Assembly (NCBI GenBank): GCA_916610825.1
Contig: OU744452.1
Coordinates: forward strand, 18,439,103 to 18,503,102
Direction of reading: 5' to 3'
DNA from: Haliclystus octoradiatus
Lineage: Eukaryota; Cnidaria; Staurozoa; Stauromedusae; Haliclystidae
DNA length: 64,000 bases
In this document: piece by piece, positions 34,176 to 45,017 of the stretch
Numbering within the stretch: the first letter of the stretch is position 1
Layout of the letters: the number at the start of each line of letters is the position of its first letter
Program-made: the position numbers and the translations under genes
Notes under the pieces: model-generated
What the model was told of the DNA's origin: nothing
The model's input: the letters and a program-made list of their open reading frames with translations, nothing else
Database searches by the model: none

Positions 34176-36537
34176 ATGAAGAGAAGACATTGTTTCAACG
34201 CTAATAATGATCAACGAGGAATTATTAATCTATTGTATGAAAGATCGTTATATGGCAGATGTGATTTTGCCAAACGAAATTTATGGAAAATGATATTAAG
34301 GAGCAATTTACGAACGTTCAAAATCTGCACCACATATGAATCTAATACCAAAATCTTATTAAGTGAGCCATATTTATTTGTTAATAGATATAAGAAATGG
34401 TCTCCGTTTTGTTGGTGTGATAGTCAAGTTCATTTTCTTGATTTTGAACATTCCCATTCAACTACTGCTCGCGTTGAAGACATGCTTGTTTATGAATCAC
34501 AAGGAACGTTTACTGATAATGGAAACCATTCTATACCATTTGTCATACTATTATTATCGAATGGTTATTTAATTCGATATCATTCAAACCATGATAGATG
34601 GATAAAATCTGATGAGATTAATCTTGGTCAATCTAATAGATTCAAGCATTTACAATGGACAAATGATTATAATCGTATTATTTTACGTTCAACATATTTC
34701 AATGGTCCAATATCACGTATAGGAGAAAATCCTAACTCTAAACCACTTGTAAATTTTGCAATATTTCACATAAATAATTCAAATTTAACACTCAAACATT
34801 TCTTCTCGTTATCAAAAGAAATATTTGGACAAATTGAAAACGCTGAGATTTATGATGGATTATTAATAGTTACATTGCGAAATAGGTCAATTGTTTGCTA
34901 TGATTTAGATATGATTATAAATCTAAATGAAACCTTCATTTGCAAAAGGGGGATGTCCCTAAGTCATAGTATTGAAAAAACAATAATTATCAAAGAATTA
35001 CCGCATCCTATTTCAGCGTTTAAAAATTGCTCAATGCCACTTTCATTTGGCGGACATCCTTGGCATTACATGTGTAAAAATGGACGACAGCTTTTACAAA
35101 CAAGGGTTTGTGATCTTTCAAAACAAACACTTACTGGATTACTTACAGATGACCCTTGGGACTCAGCCACTGGATCCTCAATGGTGTTCTTTTTTGAAGA
35201 CACTCAAGTATTTCACGTTGAATCAAGTAAAATATGGTATGTACAGTCAAACCTCTTGTAACGATCACCTCTATACAGCGGCCACCTGTCTATAGTGGTC
35301 ACTCTTGCAATGTTTAAGATAGTATTTTCTATTGAATCAACTCTGTATATAAAGGCCACCTGTATATGGTTAATTATCTACCTCTCGTAGCTGGCTGTTA
35401 TATACAGGTTTCACTGCATAGCCTATGACTTGGCCTTACCCCTACACAGCTAAAAGTTAATTGTATTTTTCATTCGATATACGATTTGCTACTGTAAATC
35501 TCTCTAGACCTGCTCCACATGGCCCTGTACTCCACTTTATCAACATTTGGGGAAATGCAAATTTTTTAGTGAATTTTTAATGAATGAAGTTATGCTCTCA
35601 TTACAAATAATAAGAGTGACCAAACACAGTTTAGCATGTAAGACCTAATCTGGTGATTGGTCTAATTCCATGCGTTAGGCCTACAACAAATTTTGTGACA
35701 TCTATTTAGAATTGAAAGACGTTAAAAATTAATTGCACATCGTTTCACATGTAAATTACACAAGCGTGTCTCAAATGATCTATTGTATTCTGCTTAGCTA
35801 ACGCCTCACTTTGTTCGCTGGAATTTTACAAAGCCCAGATTTAAAGAAGTGGGACTTGTGGAACTAGGCTAAATTGGCCTACTCTCTTATTGTAAACACT
35901 GGAGCCTGAATCAATTCAAATTTGAACTATCTCTAAATATATGATTGAAAGTAGATCCTATCTTGAATCCAGATTACGTAAAGAGGATCTGAATCTGATT
36001 GAGACCACATTTTGTTTGTATCAAAAGTTCTAAATCAGATTTGGATTAGATCCAGTTATCTTGATCAGGATCTTAATCCTCTCTTTTGTATCGTTATAAT
36101 ATATTTTATTTCATTGTAGCTGTTTTGGTATTAAAGATAAAGGAGATGGTTTGAAACTTCATCCAGTGTATACCATCGTGATATCTAATGAGGAGGAGGA
36201 CAACAATCGTAGAAACGAAGAAACTGTGACAAGATTTGGTCGTATGGTAGTTAAACGTTTAACAGATGAACAATTACACGAACGCAACAAGGTATTACAT
36301 AGTCTTGATTTTGAAACTGATCTCAAATTAATTGTGACATTAACTGAAGATAAATCTAGTCAAATTTTTCATGTTACTGCATATCATAGTTCTAACAGTG
36401 ATGAATTATTTAAGTTTAAAGCTGTTGGATTACGTTGCGATTATGAATATTCAGTACATATTAACGGTGATTGTATTATATGTATTGGAAAACATACAAT
36501 TGCAGAAAAATATCTCTGCGTTGTCTATCGTTTATAG
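34176..36537 (+). CDS. DCAF17: DDB1- and CUL4-associated factor 17 orthologue (two coding exons)
   Basis: Exon 1 34176-35236 and exon 2 36120-36537 join in phase 2 (TG|C, Cys) at GTATGT...TTGTAG to give 492 residues, close to the roughly 520 of human DCAF17. Family blocks seen: a mid-protein IFGQIENAEIYDGLLIVTL, the diagnostic FGGHPWHYM near residue 290, TRFGRMVVKR, and a C-terminal VHINGDCIICIGK ending CVVYRL. DCAF17 proteins are substrate receptors of the CUL4-DDB1 ubiquitin ligase and are nuclear/nucleolar in vertebrates. The Met at 34176 is the first in frame; it is preceded by a pyrimidine-rich leader. A family-B MITE begins 7 nt after the exon 1 donor. Only two coding exons is far fewer than in vertebrates. 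Confidence 0.88.
35244..35416. mobile_element. pogo/Tigger-like MITE, family B copy 3, in the DCAF17 intron
   Basis: Starts CAGTCAAACCTCTTGTAACG, ends TACAGGTTTCACTG, flanked by TA. It begins only 7 nt after the exon 1/intron junction of DCAF17, so the donor (GTATGTA) abuts the insertion and the splice-site context partly derives from the TA target. Confidence 0.7.
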
Positions 36538-36646
36538 GTCATTAAATTATTAAATTTGACTGTTTACTTTTTATTTCGTACATAGTTTCTAAGTGGGAAA
36601 CATATTTAAAATATATGATAGTGGCAAAGCAATACTCTGAGGGATA

Positions 36647-36822
36647 GTGGTCAAACCTGTTATAACGGTCACGTCTATACAGCGACCACCTGTCTATAGT
36701 GGTCACTTTTGCAATGTCTAAAGTAATATTTTCTATTGAATAAAACCTGTATATAAAGTCCACCTGTCTATAGTGGTCAATTTATCTACCTCGTAGTTGT
36801 CCGTTATATACAGGTTTTGCTG
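36647..36822. mobile_element. pogo/Tigger-like MITE, family B copy 4
   Basis: GTCAAACCTGTTATAACGGT at the left and ATATACAGGTTTTGCTG at the right, about 110 bp after the DCAF17 stop; it may lie in the 3' UTR. Confidence 0.6.
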
Positions 36823-37404
36823 TCAATGCAAGACAGATACCATGTACTGCGTAATGTTCGAAAGGATGTAAGGATGTTCTTGTACTTGCCTGCCCTTGCA
36901 CCGATGTTGTTACAGTTTCTCGATAAAGTCCTTACAATTTACTCCTACCAGCAGTGCATTTGTACCTCCTTCGAAAAAGTGATTACTTGCTGATGCCCTC
37001 ATATCTCCCCTTTCGTATGTCAATTTATCACAACATTTTAACCGGTGGATTTCCGAAATTTGAATCTCAGAGACAGAGATTATTGGTGAGGCGTTATTAT
37101 AAAATGTCTGATATATGCAACAAAACTTCTATATTGCCTCGCCAATCTCCGTCAATCGCCGCTATTCTCCAACATCCGCTAATTTTACTATACTCCTTCC
37201 ATCTGCATTCGAGCATATATTTATCAATAACTTCATGATTATGACAGATACACATGAAATCGGCTGTTAAAGTAAAATTGTAGCCTATCTGTCTAAAATT
37301 GAAGTGGAAATTTTTGAAATTCATTTGGAAAAAGTGTAATGTCACATGATCACATCGATGAATATGCCAATTATACTTTCTCTTAAATTGTTTCTATTAG
37401 TTAT

Positions 37405-37666
37405 ACTATTCATCATCATCATGATTGTTTATTCAGGACCTTTAAATCTACACAAAACTTTATTCCAAATACTCACTAATATTCTACCACAGTGAAACCT
37501 GTATATAACAGCCAGCTACGAGAGGTAGATCAATTGACCACTATATGCAGGTGGTCACTATATACAGGTTTGATTCAATAGAAAATTCTATTTTGGACAT
37601 TGCAAGAGTGACCACTATAGACAGTAGGCCGCTGCATAAAGGTGACCGCTATAACAGGTTTAACTG
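37405..37666. mobile_element. LINE 3' tail (minus) next to family B MITE copy 5
   Basis: 37405-37460 is the inverted (ATG)n LINE tail (TCATCATCATCATG, then TTTATTCAGGACC). 37490-37666 is a family B MITE (CAGTGAAACCTGTATATAAC to GGTTTAACTG). Confidence 0.6.
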
Positions 37667-38039
37667 TATACTATGTATATAGACTATACTAATCTTTCAT
37701 TGAATGAAGAATCTTGATTTATGTTTTTCGATATTCGTGATTTAAGAAACATCATGACAGTGTCTCTTGTTGCAATAATTTCCTCTTTCCTAACAAAATA
37801 GGAATCTCTATTATTTCGAGAATTGCATTTTTGATTCAAGAATCTCTTTTTGATATAAGAATATAGTTCTTGCATTGAGAAACATGTTGATGTTTCAAGA
37901 AAAAGTTTCTTGTTTTAAGAAAAATATATTCTTGCCTAGAATTTGTGTTTTTTCTATGTAGTGTAGTCTAGCTCATTATTGTGGATTTGCGTACTTTCCA
38001 TCCAAGTTTATAATATAACACACATCCTCCTTAGTTTAT

Positions 38040-38640
38040 AGTTCATTTTCATTACTGTGCTGTCGTATGGGGGAATTGCAAACAGCAACATCTTGGTCGT
38101 CTCCAGAGATTACAAAACAGAAGGATGAGAGCAGTTCTTCGTTGTGACTATCGCACTCCTGTCTCTGAGATGAGTAGTCGACTTGGTTGGCTCTCAATCA
38201 GAGACAGAATAAGATCGCACCAACTAAATTTAACCTTTCTCCTCCTCTGCTCTCCAATTTTTTCAAACGTCCAAATACCACCAGCACTTGATCCCATTCC
38301 CATAATGACTTCTACATAAAGTCGAGCCATCGCCATTCATATCAACACGCTGGTGCTCACAAATGGAATGATCTGCCGTCTGCAATAATGGAAGTCTCAA
38401 AAAGTACCGGTTTTAAATGTCTCCTCAAGAACCATATGATGAAATGATAAAACTTTATTTAACTCTCTATTTTTTATTTTGTAAATACTAAAATTTACTC
38501 CTTATCTTTGTTAATGTTTTATTTCCTGCTTATAGATATGTATGTTGTAATGTATAGCCTAATCAGTCCTTTGAAAAAAGTTTGATGTAAACTTAGAGGT
38601 TTTCTGAATAAATGATGTGATGATGATAATGATGAAGTAA
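38040..38640 (+). pseudogene. LINE (L2/CR1-like) 3' fragment
   Basis: Translations in mixed frames give LQRLQNRRMRAVL and RLGWLSIRDRI (the region after the reverse transcriptase), then HKWNDLPSAIMEVS and FKCLLKNH at the C-terminus, and a GAATAAATGATG(ATG)n-type tail. Several frameshifts; inactive. A related C-terminal piece is at 55930-56345. Confidence 0.75.
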
Positions 38641-38649
38641 GGGAGCAGA

Positions 38650-41240
38650 TTCACTATTTTGCACCATTGAGCCGTTGTCAACTGTTATCATTTCTAGGTA
38701 GTCTTGGACGAATGTGCTCTGTTTTTAGACCGAGCGCTACAGATTTATAAATTCATCTCTGGTGAGCTCCACTCCACGATAAATTTCGACTAAAACAAGA
38801 AACGGGAGAGTATTTGTGGTATTTTTATGAACATTTTATGTTAATTTCAAGTTGCCCGGAGAAACCTGCCGTTTTAGTTCTGTGGCGCTCGGTCTATTTG
38901 TCCTGAGACATTTTATTGCCCTTGCCATTGTCTTTTCCAACTTGTCCAGGCGGCTTTATGATGATTTGCTGATGTTATAAAGAAGAAAAAGTGTATGGGG
39001 TTTATTGAATTTATTGAAATACTTCATTGATAAAGGATATATGTGTTGGCCCATTTAATTAAATCTTCTTAATTTTTTTTTCTGGAATGTATTTACTGTC
39101 AAGACATCATGTAGTCCAATAGATCCAAGGCATTGAGTAGTTCATTGAGTAGTTTGAAAGGTAGAAATTGATGACAAGAGGTCTAATTGTTTCACTATTA
39201 GAAATTGATTAACAGCAGATACAAAACTAATCGTAATTAGATTTGATTTCTTGAAGAATGAAGTTAAATATGTCATGTGGTTTATCAATCAATGTCAATC
39301 AATTTCAATCCATCTTTATCGTGAAAATTGCAGAAAAAAGTTTACAAATCAACTCATGGACCCTGGAGGAAGTTAAATCTTCATGAAATCTCATTATTTA
39401 TTAGAACTGTTTTTGGAAATGATGCATATTTACAAATTGCAGGAAGGGTGTGCAGGTGTGCAATTCACAATTATGCAGTTTGTGAAGATGACTAAGTAGG
39501 CACAATGGCACGTGTTACGGGGTCTCTGACTGTATGTGACTGCAGTACTGCATGCTTTTGCCCGGAAACCCTTCCAACGGCTGGGCGGGAAAGAGGAAAG
39601 GCGCAAACGCACGTCCTCTAATGCATCCGTTACAGCTATGTTTTGCACATTAATTCCAAATATATATAGGCATATAAATAAAAATATATAATATATATTA
39701 ATCCAAGAGTTAAACCTACCTATTTGTTTCCCATTAGTTTTAATCGCGGAAATCCTGCCTATCGTAGACAAGGATTACATACTTCAAAGTAGCTATTCCC
39801 CTTGGCTATAAAATTAATCGTTTGGCACGCGGTGGGCATTTCTAGAGTAGATATGCTGGCAAAATGACAAAATGTCACTGAAATTGCCCAAGTAAATTAA
39901 CAACTTAATTATTTGAGTCAAATTTATATTTTAGTAGTATAATTTATATAATTTATCTAAATCATATCTTTACTTTGTTTTCTATCTTTTTTTTTCTCTT
40001 TTTTTCGGTTTGATTTTTTTTGAAAGCTTATTTATTCTCAAATATTTAACATTTAGTTAACAGATAGATAACATTTATAAAAGTTTACATGTAGGCCTAA
40101 AATATTTCTTCTAAACAATAATCTTTACTGTTATCATAAATCACTAACCCTTGCTTCTATAATGTATAATTGATGTGTCACTTCTTCACAATCAAATGGG
40201 AATTTTTCGATTTGTAGCTATGGTCCAACTTCTCGTTCCTCCTGGGTATTGTACCCTTCTTGAACTTTGCTGCACCGGAAATTCCTAGGTCTGGATTATA
40301 TATATTTCTTCAAATTTATAATTATCTTTTTCAATGTTTCTTCAAACTTCTTGAGATTTCAAAGTTCATCAGAAAGTCAAAATAGGAGATCCTAAAAAGT
40401 TCTAAAATTTAAATTTCCTACCCAAAACCTCCCGAATAGCATTTTTCTCAGCTGGAAAATGGATAAAATAAGTGACACATCCCCGTGTTGCCATCATACG
40501 GGATATAGGAGTAAACCCCCGGGATTTGTTTCCAAATGATGATGATATGAGAAAACGCAATTGAAACTTAGTCTAAACAAACGCAATTGGTCTACTATAT
40601 GAAATTTATGAAACTTAATGTTTATGCGAGCCCATTGAAATATACGTAGGAAATTTGGAACAAGCAAAATGTTGCTGCTGCGATTTTTGATTAAGTTTAA
40701 CGAATGTCTATAAACAGCAGACTAAACACCATAATATTGATGTCATATAGAAATCTTTCTAGGAGTTTGTGGGTGTAATATTTCTTTACTTACTTTTTGG
40801 GGACTGGTATTTTCCAAAAGTGGCTCGCCTACCAGCCTTTCTTAGTGTAAATAAGCCTATTGGGTTATATAGTTTAAGTTAATTTGATATCAAAGCCTAC
40901 TATACTGCTTGCTAAATTGAAGATCGAAAATCAGAGACATAGGAATCTTTATTTCATTTATTCATCTAAGTATGTATGCGGTTATGTATGGAACACTACA
41001 TTGTTGTTTGTATGTGGGTAAGTTTCCTTTATTTGATATACCCATTGTTTGAGACACATACAACACCAATTATCATAGCAATTTTGTTATTATTATTACT
41101 TTTTCTTTTCTTTCAAATTATTTCGATACCCTCCAGTATCTTCATCAGAGAGATTTAATCAAAGACTTATTAAAAGAACCAATTAAGCAACAAGATCACA
41201 ATTGTTGTTTGTATTATTATCATTATTAATCAATTCAAAT
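38650..41240. other. Gene-free AT-rich interval
   Basis: No credible coding exon. A 113-codon minus-strand frame at 39430-39771 has no signal peptide, splice context or recognised motif. Nothing else stands out. Confidence 0.5.
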
Positions 41241-41245
41241 TAGCA

Positions 41246-41407
41246 AACTCGTATCTTATATATACTGTATTCGCATTTAACAATGATGTTAAATAGGTAT
41301 CCTATGCGGAATTCCAAGCAATTTTTACAAAACCACGTACTCAGAAAGTTCCACGAAGATAAAAATTTCAAAGCATAAATTATGGTCCCTACAAATTTGC
41401 ATCAATT
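41246..41407 (+). repeat. Dispersed direct repeat, copy 1
   Basis: CTCGTATCTTATATATACTG through AAATTATGGTCCCTA is repeated at 43905-44066 with scattered differences (about 85% alike by eye). Confidence 0.65.
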
Positions 41408-41497
41408 TTACATGACAAAAATTTGAAGTCAAATCCAAATTGCATTGCAATGCAAAAAAATGAAATTTGAATATGATTGGCCGATAGAACAATCGAA

Positions 41498-41706
41498 TTA
41501 AAGGAGCAAAAATGACCGGCAGGCGCTACGCACTTAGGATCACGTGCACGCTTATTGTTATAACACCATGTTCATTGTTGACATGAATTTTATTACAAGT
41601 TAGGCCTGCGTATAACAATTGTTTCAAAGCGAGACGGTTGAATTACGCTAAGCATAAATTCAACTTGTGCTCGCAGCGGTCGCCGGTCAATTTTGCCCCT
41701 TTAATA
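41498..41706. mobile_element. Small MITE, about 205 bp
   Basis: Ends TTAAAGGAGCAAAAATGACC and, inverted, TTAAAGGGGCAAAATTGACC (then GGC in both). The likely target is TTAA or TA. One terminal copy (AAAGGGGCATTATTGACCGG) recurs at 50112-50131. Confidence 0.6.
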
Positions 41707-41944
41707 CCCTATGGGCTTGTGCAATTTTGAAACTTTTTGAAAAACCCACTTGATGCAAATTATTTACGAATTATTGAACTCGAAACCGTATGATTTCCTA
41801 TACAAAACGTTATGTATAAACCGTCTGAAGGGATTCTTTACATTGGAGCTCTGATATAATTCTAAATGTATGAACCAAAACCTCCATTAATGTGCCCAAT
41901 GCCAAATGCAGGGCAATATAGAATGGCTGTTTGAAAGACTGTCT

Positions 41945-42060
41945 GGATTAGTCCGTCATTCTGAGTATCGCGCAAGAACGCTCTTCAGACTGTAGATTCA
42001 GGCTGTTTTATAAAGAAACTGTCTGGAGGGCGTTCTTCCTACGCGAAACTAAACATAGTG
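41945..42060. repeat. Decayed inverted pair of hammerhead-bearing arms
   Basis: The minus strand at 41988-41950 reads CTGAAGAGCGTTCTTGCGCG followed by ATACTCAGAATGACGG: the core GAAA is GATA and the cleavage triplet is damaged. The plus strand from 42027 reads CTGGAGGGCGTTC...ACGCGAAACT, with the CUGANGA core mutated. Same family as 18205-18315, predicted inactive. Confidence 0.6.
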
Positions 42061-43375
42061 AAGGACTAAATTCATAATATTTGAGTCAACCTCTTTAAAC
42101 ATTTATACATGTTTGCATTTGTAAACAAATAAGTATACTTTAAGGTGTCTTTTAAATGTTTTATTTATAATGTATATACATGAAGGGAGCTTTAAATTCT
42201 TTACTGTTGACTGAGTGAGTAAATAAAATGTTATTAAAAAAAATACAAATAACTTGTTTTTCATTTGATTTTAATATTTACAAAAGAATTGAATGGAATT
42301 CTCTCGAAAACTTACATATTATCGTAACTATACTATATGAAATAATGTAATGTTGATGACATTTATAGATAAACGCGCTATCATCAGTCGGGTCTTAAAG
42401 ATATATCTATATTTTGTTTCTGTGGTGAGGAATATAAAAGATTAGTTAAAACCACACAGGAGTTAAGTCTTACCAGCAACACACAAACCAACGATTCGTA
42501 ATATCAGCTATACCTATATATAGCAAGACCGATAGCTCCTTGGGTTAGGGAGCGTGCATAATCTATAAGTGCGTTTTTGTAATCAGATGAACTTTTCTTC
42601 TCTAATGGATCTTACAAGATTTAAATGCTTGTGTAGTGCAGTATAACGAAATACACATTATTTGAAGGGAATTATTATTACAAGCGCATATACGGAGGGA
42701 AATGTTTTAAGTCTAATCAGAATGTCTGACCTTTTTCTCCCCTGATCTGTATATACAAGCTGTGGGAGATATTATCCAGACTAACAGCCTACAAAGGTCT
42801 CCACTTTAGCTAGCCTTTTAAATATGATACTATAGGCGACATATTACTTTCATTGCTACTATTTAAGCCACAAAATACGGTCAATTGTTATAACTATTAA
42901 AATTATCCATAAAAACGTTTATACATGACTTGCCAAATAATACCGTGATAATGCCCCGAAGGCCTGAATGGTGAAATATGAGGATTTCATTGCGGGCGTG
43001 TCCAAACCCAGAACTCATCATAAACTACACATATTTCTGAAACTGTTGACAACATCTATTGTTCAAGACGTACTTCTGATATTCCTCGAAATTATCAACC
43101 ACAGGGGGGGGGGTAACTTCAAATGGTTGGTATACGGGGACGTGCCAATTATTTTGGGTACCTTTCATGCAGTCTTTGAAATTTTTTTTTGTGGTATCTA
43201 TTTCATAATTTTCAAAATATTCGGGGTATTGTTTTTCAATGAGCACTAAAATGTTGTAAAAACCCACGAAATTGTAATCAATTTTCAAATATGCGTCAAT
43301 AATATACACATGTATGTAAGGGTGCTTAATGTTTGTTTAAGACAGAGCATAATATAGAATTGACACAAAGATGAA
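42061..43375. other. Interval without a supported gene
   Basis: Short overlapping frames on both strands at 42968-43309 (including an 8-G run near 43105) have no recognisable domain. No other structure seen. Confidence 0.4.
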
Positions 43376-43379
43376 AAGC

Positions 43380-43490
43380 CTTACTCGGAGTTGTACGCCT
43401 TTATTTTGCGATCATCAGACGGTTTCCAAGATCCCCGATCATCAGACGATCATTGAAAAGGCTTTTCCTCATCTTTGTGTCAATTCTACA
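43380..43490. repeat. Decayed hammerhead-like motif in a short fold-back
   Basis: The minus strand from 43418 reads CTGATGATCGC ... GCGTACAACTCCGAGTAAGG, where ACAA replaces GAAA. The outer sequence ATGAAAAGCC/GGCTTTTC and CATCTTTGTGTCAATTCTA is repeated inverted at 43346-43390 and 43455-43490. Confidence 0.5.
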
Positions 43491-43712
43491 TCTTATTTAT
43501 GCAGATTCAAAAACTATGTCATCAAATCGATTTAAAATCATATAACTGAATGATACATGCCGATGAATATGAGTTCACTAATTCAATTACACGTGTGCTT
43601 ATATAATTATTACGATAACGGCAAATATCCCAATATCATGTATATGTAACTCCCTTCAATACGTTGGCAGGTCTCAAGTGGAGTGTGCCACTATCAAGAA
43701 AATTTACACATA

Positions 43713-43893
43713 GAGTCAACCTGTTATAAAGGTCAACTCTATATAGCGGCCACCTGTCTATAGTGATCACTCTTGGAAATGTCTAAAATAGTATTGCAAC
43801 CTGGAGTATGAAGGCCACCTGCGTAAGTAGTCTTCAATTTAATGTGCATCTCATAGCTGCTTGGCGTTGACTATTAAATACAGGTTTCACCGT
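43713..43893. mobile_element. pogo/Tigger-like MITE, family B copy 6
   Basis: GTCAACCTGTTATAAAGGTC at the left, ACAGGTTTCACCG at the right; the most diverged copy of the family. Confidence 0.55.
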
Positions 43894-43904
43894 ATATTAA
43901 TTCA

Positions 43905-44066
43905 AACTCGTATCTTATATATACTGTATTCGCATTAACAATGATGTGCAAATAGGTATTTTGTGCGGAATTCCAAGCAATTTTTACAAAATCCTTTTAC
44001 TCAGAAATTTCCACGAAGAAAAAATGTTCAAAACAGAAATTATGGTCCCTATACAAAGTTGCATAA
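43905..44066 (+). repeat. Dispersed direct repeat, copy 2
   Basis: Matches 41246-41407 from AAACTCGTATCTTATATATA to AATTATGGTCCCTAT. Confidence 0.65.
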
Positions 44067-44133
44067 TTTATATCTTCATTATTCAAAAAGCGGATTATTT
44101 TCTTTTCACTTTCTATCAAAATATTGATAACAT

Positions 44134-44730
44134 TTGAACATCTCTGAAAAGCTCAATCGACGTAAAAAAGATGGACCTAAGAATGTGGCATTTCCCCGTG
44201 ATGCATTTAATTACCTGACGGAACCCGTTCGGATGTCGCCAAGCCTCATAAATGTAAGGGTCATTATTATTTATATGTGTATATATTCTAAAGGAAGTTA
44301 TGAAACACCAAAAATTCTTGAGGGCCTTTCAGATGAAAGCTACGGATTGTTCTGTGGTCATGTTGTTGCGTTGATTTTTATTATTAGTCTGTTGTTTTCA
44401 TTGGTCCTTGCATCAAAAATCAAATACGCGGTAGATAATCCTCTTCAAAATGACCCGCAGGTCCTTTTCTTTCAAGAAGACGAGATTGTCATAACAAAAA
44501 AACCGCTTTTTCTTCTATATATAATATTCAATGCCACGGGCAAATACCAATATCGCGATGAGAATGAAACAAGTTTATTATTTATCAACTCTTTTATTTA
44601 TTATAGATGGATGTTCTATCGAGATCATTTCATCACTAACGGCTTATTTACATCTAGATATGATTTAAAACTATTATACAATAGACAGCAACACCGGAAA
44701 TTTATCTTTGGGATCATGGCAATTATTTGA
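44134..44730 (+). CDS. Unassigned open frame, 198 codons, one hydrophobic segment
   Basis: Long for a frame in AT-rich DNA. The product has a basic N-terminus (EKLNRRKKDGPK), a strongly hydrophobic segment at about residues 73-95 (HVVALIFIISLLFSLVLAS) that could span a membrane, and a mixed C-terminus. No family recognised, no splice context established. It lies 290 bp upstream of the protease's first exon on the same strand. It may be chance or a repeat remnant. Confidence 0.25.
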   Translation: MNISEKLNRRKKDGPKNVAFPRDAFNYLTEPVRMSPSLINVRVIIIYMCIYSKGSYETPKILEGLSDESYGLFCGHVVALIFIISLLFSLVLASKIKYAVDNPLQNDPQVLFFQEDEIVITKKPLFLLYIIFNATGKYQYRDENETSLLFINSFIYYRWMFYRDHFITNGLFTSRYDLKLLYNRQQHRKFIFGIMAII

Positions 44731-45017
44731 AGCATTAAAACGGAGTCTATTCAAATCAGTGAGTTTAGTTAAATCACATGATTAAAAATGTCTTTGATGT
44801 CTTACAACGTAGACTATAATAGATTAAAACATATCAGATCTATTTAAATCAAAGAAGAAAATTATATTTTAACAATTATTGCTTGCATGGTGGTTATCTA
44901 CACTGTATGCTGATTATTGGAATTTGCACTCCATTTTTTCTTGGTCTCTATAAAGATTTTTTACAAAGACTAGAAAGTATTGTATTTATAAACATATGGT
45001 AGCAAATTGACACAGCT

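Noticed and set aside
39430-39771. 113-codon minus-strand frame
   Set aside because: No recognisable domain, no signal peptide at its start, no splice context; consistent with chance.
43025-43309. 94-codon minus-strand frame overlapping a 93-codon plus-strand frame
   Set aside because: The two conflict with each other, include a G8 run, and neither has a recognisable motif.
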